This document shows, one piece after another, positions 56,740-64,000 of a DNA stretch of 64,000 bases. Below the pieces are notes generated by a model. It did no database searches. It saw only the letters and a program-made list of their open reading frames with translations, and was not told the origin of the DNA. Origin of the DNA: Aeromonas allosaccharophila (lineage in GTDB: Bacteria > Pseudomonadota > Gammaproteobacteria > Enterobacterales > Aeromonadaceae); NCBI RefSeq assembly GCF_000819685.1, contig NZ_CDBR01000091.1, positions 62,001 to 126,000 of the forward strand, written 5' to 3'. The position numbers and the translations under genes were made by a program. Position 1 is the first letter of the stretch, and every line of letters begins with the position of its first letter.

Positions 56740-59547
56740 ATGCATAACGGCGTGATGAAGGCCTGGTTGGAGTCATCTCACCTGGCTGGTGCGAATGCAA
56801 GCTATATAGAGGATTTGTACGAATCCTTCCTGGAAAATCCTGACTCCGTGTCCGATGAGTGGCGCAGCCTGTTTAGCGAGCTGCCCCAGGTCAATGGCCA
56901 TGCGGTTGAACAACCCCACTCCCAGGTCCGCGATTATTTCCGTCGTCTGGCCAAGGATCCCTCTCGCTACAGTGCCCCCGTCTCCGATCCGCAAGTGGAT
57001 GCCAAGCAGGTGCGGGTATTGCAGCTGATCAACGCCTTCCGTTTCCGTGGTCACCAGAATGCCAATCTGGACCCGCTGGGTCTGTGGCAGCGTGAAACCG
57101 TTGCCGAACTGGATCCTGCGTTCCACAACCTGCAGGGCGCAGACATGGAGGCCACCTTCAATGTGGGCTCCTACGCCATCGGTCGCGAGACCATGGTGCT
57201 CTCCGATCTCTACGCCTCGCTGAAAAAGACCTACTGCAGCAGCATCGGTGCTGACTACATGCACCTCACCTCCACGGAAGAGAAGCGCTGGCTGCAACAG
57301 CGTCTCGAATCCATTGAAGGGAAGGGGAGCTACACCCTCGAAGAGAAGACCCGTTTCCTCGAGAGCCTGACCGCCGCCGAAGGGCTGGAGAAATATCTGG
57401 GCGCCAAGTTCCCGGGGGCCAAGCGCTTCTCGCTGGAAGGTGGCGATGCCATGATCCCCATGCTGAAAGAGCTGATCCGTCGCGCCGGTGAGCAGGGCTG
57501 CAAAGAGGCCGTGATCGGCATGGCCCACCGCGGCCGTCTCAACGTGCTGATCAACGTGCTCGGCAAGCGCGCTCAGGATCTGTTCGACGAATTTGCCGGC
57601 AAGCATGGCGAATCCTGGGGTACCGGTGATGTGAAGTATCACATGGGCTTCTCCTCCGACTTCGCCACACCGGGTGGCAACGTCCATCTGGCGCTGGCGT
57701 TCAACCCCTCTCACCTCGAGATCGTCAACCCGGTGGTCATCGGCTCGGTCCGTGCCCGGATGGATCGTCGTGGTGACAAGGATGGCTCCAGCGTGTTGCC
57801 CATCACCATTCACGGTGACTCGGCCATGTCCGGTCAGGGCGTGGTGGCCGAGACCTTCAACATGTCCCAGACCCGTGCCTATGGCGTCGGCGGGACGGTG
57901 CGCATCGTCATCAACAACCAGGTCGGTTTCACCACCTCTTACCATCGTGATCTGCGCTCCACCGAATATTGCACCGACATCGCCAAGGCGGTACAGGCGC
58001 CGGTGCTGCACGTCAACGGGGATGATCCGGAAGCCGTGGTGCTGGTGACCCAGATTGCGCTGGATTACCGCAACACCTTCAAACGCGACGTGGTGATCGA
58101 GCTGGTCTGCTACCGTCGTCACGGTCACAACGAAGCGGACGAGCCGAGCGCGACCCAGCCGCTGATGTACCAGAAGATCAAGCAGCACCCGACCCCGCGC
58201 AAGATCTACGCCGATCAGCTGGTTGCTGAGGGGAGCCTCGCTCAGGAGCGGGCGACCGAACTGGTCAACGAGTATCGCGAAGCGCTGGATCGCGGCGAGC
58301 GGGTGAGCAAGGAGTGGCGGCCGATGGAGCTGCACTCCGTTGACTGGACCCCTTATCTGGGCCACGACTGGAACATGGCCTATGAGAGTGCCGTGCCGAT
58401 GGATCACCTCAAGAGCCTCGGCGAGCGGGTGAGCCAGTATCCGGCCACCCATGTGCTGCAGCGTCAGGTCGAGAAGATTTACGAAGACCGCCGTCTGATG
58501 GCCGCGGGCGAGAAGCTGGTGGATTGGGGCTTTGCCGAGACCCTGGCTTACGCCACTTTGGTGGACAAGGGTTCCCGCATCCGCTTTACCGGCGAAGACT
58601 CCGGCCGTGGCACCTTCTTCCACCGCCACGCCGTGCTGCACAGCCAGACCGATGCCAGCACTTATACCCCGCTGTGCAACCTGCACGACGAGCAGGGGTC
58701 GTTCGAGGTGTACGACTCTGTGCTGACCGAGAACGCGGTACTGGCCTTTGAATATGGCTACGCCAGCGCCGAGCCGGCGGGCCTCACCATCTGGGAAGCC
58801 CAGTTCGGCGATTTCGCCAACTGTGCCCAGGTGGTGGTGGATCAGTTCCTCTCCTCCGGCGAGCAGAAGTGGGGCCGGATGTGCGGCCTGACCATGCTGC
58901 TGCCGCACGGTTACGAAGGGCAGGGCCCGGAGCACTCCTCCGCCCGTCTGGAGCGTTATCTGCAGATGTGCGCCCAGCACAACATGCAGGTGTGCGTGCC
59001 CTCTACCCCGGCGCAGGTATTCCATATGCTGCGTCGTCAGGTGGTGCGCCCGATGCGCCGTCCGCTGATTGTGATGACGCCCAAATCCCTGCTGCGCCAC
59101 CCGCTGGCGGTGAGCAAGCTCGAAGAGCTGGCTGACGGCACCTTCCAGAACGCCATCGGCGAAATTGATGCGCTGGATCCGAAAGCGGTCAAGCGTGTGG
59201 TGTTCTGCTCCGGCAAGGTCTACTACGACCTGCTCGATGCCCGTCGCAAGGCCGAGCAGCACGATGTGGCACTGGTGCGTATCGAGCAGCTCTACCCCTT
59301 CCCGGAAGAGGAAGTGCGCGCCATTCTGGCCAATTACGCCCATGTCACCGATTTTGTCTGGTGTCAGGAAGAGCCGCAGAACCAGGGCGCCTGGTACTGC
59401 ACCCGTCACCACTACGATGGCGTGCTGCCAGCCGGAGCCACCCTGCGTTATGCCGGTCGCCCCGCGTCAGCCTCACCGGCCGTCGGTTACATGTCTGTCC
59501 ACGCCAAGCAGCAAAAAGCCTTGGTGGAAGATGCCCTTACCCTGTAA
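56740..59547 (+). CDS. sucA: 2-oxoglutarate dehydrogenase E1 component
   Basis: The 935-residue protein has the E. coli length class (933). The N-terminal region SYIEDLYESFLENPDSVSDEWR is typical. Thiamine diphosphate-binding and active-site segments include GMAHRGRLNVL, KYHMGFSSD, AFNPSHLEIVNPVV, HGDSAMSGQGVVAE and the later GEDSGRGTFFHRHA. It decarboxylates 2-oxoglutarate and transfers the succinyl group to the lipoyl arm of SucB. AAGGGATAG lies before the ATG. It starts the suc part of the TCA operon. Confidence 0.98.
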   Translation: MHNGVMKAWLESSHLAGANASYIEDLYESFLENPDSVSDEWRSLFSELPQVNGHAVEQPHSQVRDYFRRLAKDPSRYSAPVSDPQVDAKQVRVLQLINAFRFRGHQNANLDPLGLWQRETVAELDPAFHNLQGADMEATFNVGSYAIGRETMVLSDLYASLKKTYCSSIGADYMHLTSTEEKRWLQQRLESIEGKGSYTLEEKTRFLESLTAAEGLEKYLGAKFPGAKRFSLEGGDAMIPMLKELIRRAGEQGCKEAVIGMAHRGRLNVLINVLGKRAQDLFDEFAGKHGESWGTGDVKYHMGFSSDFATPGGNVHLALAFNPSHLEIVNPVVIGSVRARMDRRGDKDGSSVLPITIHGDSAMSGQGVVAETFNMSQTRAYGVGGTVRIVINNQVGFTTSYHRDLRSTEYCTDIAKAVQAPVLHVNGDDPEAVVLVTQIALDYRNTFKRDVVIELVCYRRHGHNEADEPSATQPLMYQKIKQHPTPRKIYADQLVAEGSLAQERATELVNEYREALDRGERVSKEWRPMELHSVDWTPYLGHDWNMAYESAVPMDHLKSLGERVSQYPATHVLQRQVEKIYEDRRLMAAGEKLVDWGFAETLAYATLVDKGSRIRFTGEDSGRGTFFHRHAVLHSQTDASTYTPLCNLHDEQGSFEVYDSVLTENAVLAFEYGYASAEPAGLTIWEAQFGDFANCAQVVVDQFLSSGEQKWGRMCGLTMLLPHGYEGQGPEHSSARLERYLQMCAQHNMQVCVPSTPAQVFHMLRRQVVRPMRRPLIVMTPKSLLRHPLAVSKLEELADGTFQNAIGEIDALDPKAVKRVVFCSGKVYYDLLDARRKAEQHDVALVRIEQLYPFPEEEVRAILANYAHVTDFVWCQEEPQNQGAWYCTRHHYDGVLPAGATLRYAGRPASASPAVGYMSVHAKQQKALVEDALTL

Positions 59548-59582
59548 AGCCTCTGGCATAGAAGTAAAAAGGAACTGATTGG

Positions 59583-60773
59583 ATGACTATCGAAATCAAG
59601 GTACCGGATCTGCCGGAATCAGTGGCCGATGCCACTATCGCCACCTGGCACAAAAAACCGGGCGATCTGGTCGCCCGTGACGAAGTGCTGGTCGACATCG
59701 AGACCGACAAGGTGGTGCTGGAAGTGCCGGCACCGCAAGCCGGTGTGCTGGGGGATATTCTACAAGGGGAAGGGGCGACTGTGTTGTCCCGTCAACTGAT
59801 TGCCATCCTCACCGCTGCCCCGGTGGCCGGTGAAGAGACCAAAGAAAAACCGGCTGAGGCGGTAGCCGATGACGGCGCCGATGGCCTGAGCCCCTCGGTG
59901 CGCCGCCTGATTGGCGAGCACGACATCGACGTGGCCAAGCTGACCGGCACCGGCAAGGGCGGTCGCATCACCAAGGATGATGTGGAAGCCTTCATCAAGG
60001 CCAAGAGCCAGCCTGTGGCTGCCGCACCGGTTGCCGCAGCTGCGCCTGTGACCAAGGTTGCCCCGCTGGGTGGTCGCACCGACAAGCGGGTACCGATGAC
60101 CCGTCTGCGCAAGCGCATTGCCGAGCGTCTGCTGGAAGCGAAAAACACCACTGCCATGCTGACCACCTTCAACGAGGTCAACATGAAGCCCATCATGGAT
60201 CTGCGCAAGCAGTACGGCGAGATCTTCGAGAAGAAGCACGGCATCAAGCTCGGCTTTATGTCCTTCTACGTGAAGGCGGTGGTCGAATCCCTCAAGCGCT
60301 ATCCGGAAGTGAACGCGGCGCTCGATGGTGATGACGTGGTTTACCACAACTACTTCGACGTCAGTATCGCCGTCTCCACCCCCCGTGGTCTGGTGACGCC
60401 GGTGCTGCGCGATTGCGACAACATGAGCCTGGCGGACATCGAGAAGGCCATCAAGGATCTGGCGGGCAAGGGCCGTGACGGCAAACTGACCGTGGATGAA
60501 CTGACTGGCGGCAACTTCACCATCACCAACGGTGGTGTGTTCGGCTCCCTGATGTCCACCCCGATCATCAACCCGCCCCAGAGCGCCATTCTGGGGATGC
60601 ACAAGATCCAGGATCGCCCGATGGCCGTTGCTGGCAAGGTCGAAATCCTGCCGATGATGTACCTGGCGCTCTCCTACGATCACCGGATCATCGATGGACG
60701 CGAATCGGTGGGCTTCCTGGTCTCCGTCAAGGAGCTCTTGGAAGACCCGACCCGTCTGTTGCTGGACGTCTAA
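59583..60773 (+). CDS. sucB: Dihydrolipoyl succinyltransferase (E2 of 2-oxoglutarate dehydrogenase)
   Basis: The 396-residue protein has one lipoyl domain with the modified K43 in [11 protein letters not shown], an Ala/Pro-rich linker, a peripheral subunit-binding domain ([20 protein letters not shown]), a second linker, and the catalytic domain ending with [16 protein letters not shown]. It transfers succinyl to CoA and forms the 24-mer core of the complex. It lies 35 bases after sucA. The E3 gene (lpd) is not in this window. Confidence 0.98.
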   Translation: MTIEIKVPDLPESVADATIATWHKKPGDLVARDEVLVDIETDKVVLEVPAPQAGVLGDILQGEGATVLSRQLIAILTAAPVAGEETKEKPAEAVADDGADGLSPSVRRLIGEHDIDVAKLTGTGKGGRITKDDVEAFIKAKSQPVAAAPVAAAAPVTKVAPLGGRTDKRVPMTRLRKRIAERLLEAKNTTAMLTTFNEVNMKPIMDLRKQYGEIFEKKHGIKLGFMSFYVKAVVESLKRYPEVNAALDGDDVVYHNYFDVSIAVSTPRGLVTPVLRDCDNMSLADIEKAIKDLAGKGRDGKLTVDELTGGNFTITNGGVFGSLMSTPIINPPQSAILGMHKIQDRPMAVAGKVEILPMMYLALSYDHRIIDGRESVGFLVSVKELLEDPTRLLLDV

Positions 60774-60866
60774 GCCTGTAGCACGCAGGCAAGGGGTTTG
60801 CGCCCCGAGCCAGTGTGTTGCCGGGCGTTTAAGCACTGTAATACCCGAGCGATTGAAAGATAACGA

Positions 60867-60883
60867 GGGGCCGCCCAGGCCCC
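60867..60883 (+). other. Hairpin in the sucB-sucC intergenic space
   Basis: GGGGCC / GGCCCC with a five-base loop has no T tract, in a 175-base gap between sucB and sucC. It may be an RNA stability element. No separate promoter was identified with confidence. Confidence 0.4.
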
Positions 60884-60948
60884 CATTCACAGGGGATTGA
60901 GAAACACCAGCCCCGGACGGAAATACCTACAACACGGATAGAGCATCT

Positions 60949-62114
<1,166 letters not shown>

Positions 62115-62115
<1 letters not shown>

Positions 62116-62987
62116 TGAGCGTACTGATCAATAAGGACACCCGAGTCATCTGCCAGGGCTTTACCGGCGGTCAGGGTACTTTCCACTCCGAGCAGGCGCT
62201 CTCCTACGGCACCCAGCTGGTCGGCGGCGTCTCCCCGGGCAAGGGCGGCACTACCCATCTGGGCCTGCCGGTGTTCAACACCGTCCGTGACGCGGTCGAA
62301 GCGACCGGCGCCACCGCCTCCGTCATCTATGTGCCGGCACCGTTCTGCAAGGACGCGATCCTGGAAGCGATCGACGCGGGCATCAAGCTGATTGTCACCA
62401 TCACCGAAGGCATCCCGACTCTGGATATGCTGGATGTGAAAGTGAAGCTGCAAGAGACTGGCGTGCGGATGATCGGCCCCAACTGCCCGGGTGTGATCAC
62501 GCCGGGTGAGTGCAAGATCGGCATCATGCCGGGCCACATTCACAAGCCGGGCAAGGTGGGCATCGTCTCCCGCTCCGGCACCCTGACCTACGAAGCGGTC
62601 AAACAGACCACTGACGAGGGCTTTGGCCAGTCCACCTGCGTCGGTATCGGTGGCGACCCCATCCCGGGCTCCAACTTTATCGACATTCTGGAGATGTTCC
62701 AGAACGATCCGCAGACCGAAGCGATCGTGATGATCGGCGAGATCGGCGGCAACGCTGAGGAAGACGCGGCCGCCTATATCAAGGCCCACGTCACCAAGCC
62801 GGTGGTCTCCTATATCGCCGGTGTTACTGCCCCTCCCGGCAAGCGGATGGGCCACGCTGGCGCCATCATCTCCGGTGGCAAGGGTACCGCCGCCGAGAAG
62901 TTTGCCGCGCTGGAAGATGCTGGCGTGAAAACCGTCCGCTCCCTTGCCGATATCGGCAAGGCCCTGCGCGAAGTCACCGGCTGGTAA
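62115..62987 (+). CDS. sucD: Succinyl-CoA synthetase alpha subunit
   Basis: The 290-residue protein has a CoA-binding Rossmann domain ([17 protein letters not shown] in two parts, [17 protein letters not shown]) and the phosphorylated histidine in [13 protein letters not shown] near residue 247. The signature [19 protein letters not shown] is split over 115-135. It is coupled to sucC by TGATG. The operon ends at a hairpin with a T tract at 63034, which coincides with the end of an IS4-like remnant. Confidence 0.98.
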
Positions 62988-63033
62988 TTCTTTTTAGCTC
63001 GTTATCTCTAATAAAAATGCCGCTTGATGGGCT

Positions 63034-63071
63034 AATGCCAGTCAGTTAAGCTTGACTGGCATTGTTTTTAT
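63034..63071 (+). terminator. Hairpin with T tract after sucD, coincident with an IS4-type end
   Basis: An 11-bp stem AATGCCAGTCA / TGACTGGCATT is followed by GTTTTTATT. The sequence TAATGCC...CAGTTAAG also resembles the terminal repeat of IS4 (TAATGCCGATCAGTTAAG), so it may be an IS end that serves as the sucD terminator. Confidence 0.7.
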
Positions 63072-63099
63072 TGGCTTTTTTCACACTATCCGCTGTGGT

Positions 63100-63560
63100 C
63101 TTGGCTTCACGCTGCGGGGTAACTTCGCTCCCTTAGTTCCGGTAATACAAACTGCCCCGCCTGTTTCTCCAGGTCAGCTACTCGCTTCGGGATAGTCCTC
63201 GGTGACATGTACGGTATGCAGCTCAACTCATGGATTAGTTACACCGACGCCATGTGAAAACTCAGCTGACTCGCCGTGTATCCCTTCAGGCTCGCCGCAT
63301 CTTCATCATCTGGCTGCGTAGCAGGTTGTACGCCAGCAACACGCCCCACAGCTCTTGTCGTATTCCCGTCGCCTTCTTGCTGCGCAGGGTCAGTCGGTGT
63401 TGTTGCAGACTGAGCTTCATCTCCCGATAGCCCAGTTCGATTTCCCAATGATGTCTGTAGAGCTCGATGATGTCAGCACCTCGCCCCTCATCATCGATGT
63501 TGCGGGTCAGCAAGCGGGCTTACACCGTGTCCGGTTGTTGCGGCCACTTTTCCCCTGGCC
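63100..63560 (-). pseudogene. IS4-family transposase, 3'-terminal fragment with stop and frameshifts
   Basis: On the minus strand one frame reads LLTRNIDDEGRGADIIELY then RHHWEIELGYREMKLSL and SKKATGIRQELWGVLLAYNLLR, the catalytic Glu region (Y-REMK) of IS4-family DDE transposases. Upstream a TAA interrupts the frame (near 63520). After SQMMKM a frameshift near 63295 leads to SLKGYTASQLSFHMASV, and a further shift gives RVADLEKQAGQFVLPELRER near 63150. The N-terminal two-thirds is missing. It is a decayed remnant. Confidence 0.85.
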
Positions 63561-63676
63561 ATAGATTTTTATGTTTGGTTTCATGGCCAAAGAACTCTGT
63601 GAACTATATCAACCTTGAAATTCAGGATAACAATAGGTATAACCACGCGTTTCATCAGGTATATTAAGTGAGCGGT

Positions 63677-64000
63677 ATGATGGAATCCTCCTTTTGGCAG
63701 ACCAAGAGTCTGCAGCAGATGACTGAATCCGAGTGGGAATCCCTCTGCGATGGTTGCGGCAAATGTTGCCTTAACAAGCTCATTGATGAAGATACAGATG
63801 AGCTGGTTTTCACCAATGTGGCTTGTAACCTGCTCAATACCAAGACCTGCCAGTGTTCCGATTATCTTAATCGCTTCAAAAAAGAGCCAGACTGTCTGCA
63901 GATCACTCACGACAAGATTGCCGAATATGATTGGCTCCCGTCTACCTGCGCCTATCGTTTACTGGCTGACGGGGATACTCTACCGGAGTGGCATCCGCTG
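63677..64000 (+). CDS. ycgN: YcgN/UPF0260 family protein, 5' part (partial)
   Basis: The first 108 codons are inside the window, running off the right end. [21 protein letters not shown] leads to the cysteine cluster [17 protein letters not shown], then [19 protein letters not shown] and [14 protein letters not shown], matching the UPF0260 (YcgN) family, which carries a CxCxxCC-type putative Fe/Zn-chelating pattern. Function is unknown. Start choices are ATG 63677, ATG 63680 or an in-frame GTG at 63668. The gene follows the IS4 remnant. Confidence 0.9.
   Translation, partial: MMESSFWQTKSLQQMTESEWESLCDGCGKCCLNKLIDEDTDELVFTNVACNLLNTKTCQCSDYLNRFKKEPDCLQITHDKIAEYDWLPSTCAYRLLADGDTLPEWHPL

Larger units (their letters stand above)
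62988..63676. other. Region between sucD and the ycgN-type gene: IS remnant
   Basis: After sucD there are about 45 bases of ordinary sequence, then the hairpin at 63034, a decayed IS4-family transposase on the minus strand, and AT-rich sequence from about 63590 that should hold the ycgN-type promoter. No intact gene is present. Confidence 0.75.

Noticed and set aside
56773..59412. 879-codon open frame antisense to sucA
   Set aside because: Shadow frame produced by G/C-rich third positions of sucA; no known domains.
63581..63910. 109-codon minus-strand frame opposite the ycgN-type gene
   Set aside because: Antisense to a well-supported UPF0260 protein.

Overview
The window looks like a chromosomal segment of an Aeromonas-type gammaproteobacterium. 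The evidence is high GC with strong G/C third-position codon use, enterobacterial- and Vibrio-like protein sequences, and housekeeping blocks such as guaB-guaA and gltA / sdhCDAB-sucABCD. I saw no rRNA, tRNA, CRISPR array, complete insertion sequence, plasmid or phage module. The assignment rests on recognition of protein families, not on a database search.

Layout. 1-5.2 kb: end of etfB, etfA, serC, aroA and a Phe-type DAHP synthase (aroG) with a TyrR box. 5.2-10.6 kb: a chemotaxis receptor with a c-type heme motif and a sigma-28 promoter, hutW behind a Fur box, rhlE and a glutathione peroxidase. 10.9-18.7 kb: a 2OG-Fe(II) oxygenase, ddl, xseA, a cytochrome b561, guaB and guaA. 19.0-19.3 kb: a small cytoplasmic stefin-type cystatin. 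19.4-22.5 kb: an AT-rich island with a TIGR04141/DUF6119-like gene followed by a TIR-domain gene, ending in a BIME-like inverted repeat pair. This is the best candidate for an undescribed (defence-like) system. 22.7-27.3 kb: an AraC-MGMT fusion, an SDR, a leucine-rich-repeat/kinase fusion, tpm, and then a probable FNR-activated small RNA resembling FnrS in promoter logic and terminator.

27.3-38.1 kb: an insulinase-type protease, sixA, a small unknown gene, a DMT transporter, sulA with a LexA box, a DUF4250 gene, glycogen phosphorylase, a DASS transporter and trxC. 38.3-51.6 kb: a hybrid histidine kinase with two receivers and an HPt domain, the asymmetric ABC exporter mdlAB, a DUF4442 thioesterase-like gene, ybcJ, a secreted repeat protein, DUF429, pdxY, a NUDIX hydrolase, DUF5718, two GNAT acetyltransferases and a DUF4377 lipoprotein. 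51.6-63.0 kb: gltA divergent from sdhCDAB-sucABCD, which encode citrate synthase, succinate dehydrogenase, 2-oxoglutarate dehydrogenase E1/E2 and succinyl-CoA synthetase. 63.0-64 kb: a degraded IS4-family transposase end, then the 5' part of a ycgN-type gene.

Functional themes are redox and oxygen control (FNR-type sRNA, heme receptor, ArcA-like sequence before the TCA operon), iron and heme use (Fur box and hutW), SOS response (LexA box and sulA), aromatic and purine synthesis, and a small accessory zone (19-26 kb) enriched in eukaryotic-looking modules: cystatin, TIR, and LRR plus kinase. Start sites were chosen by family length and ribosome-binding sites; several differ from the longest open frame and are noted as such.
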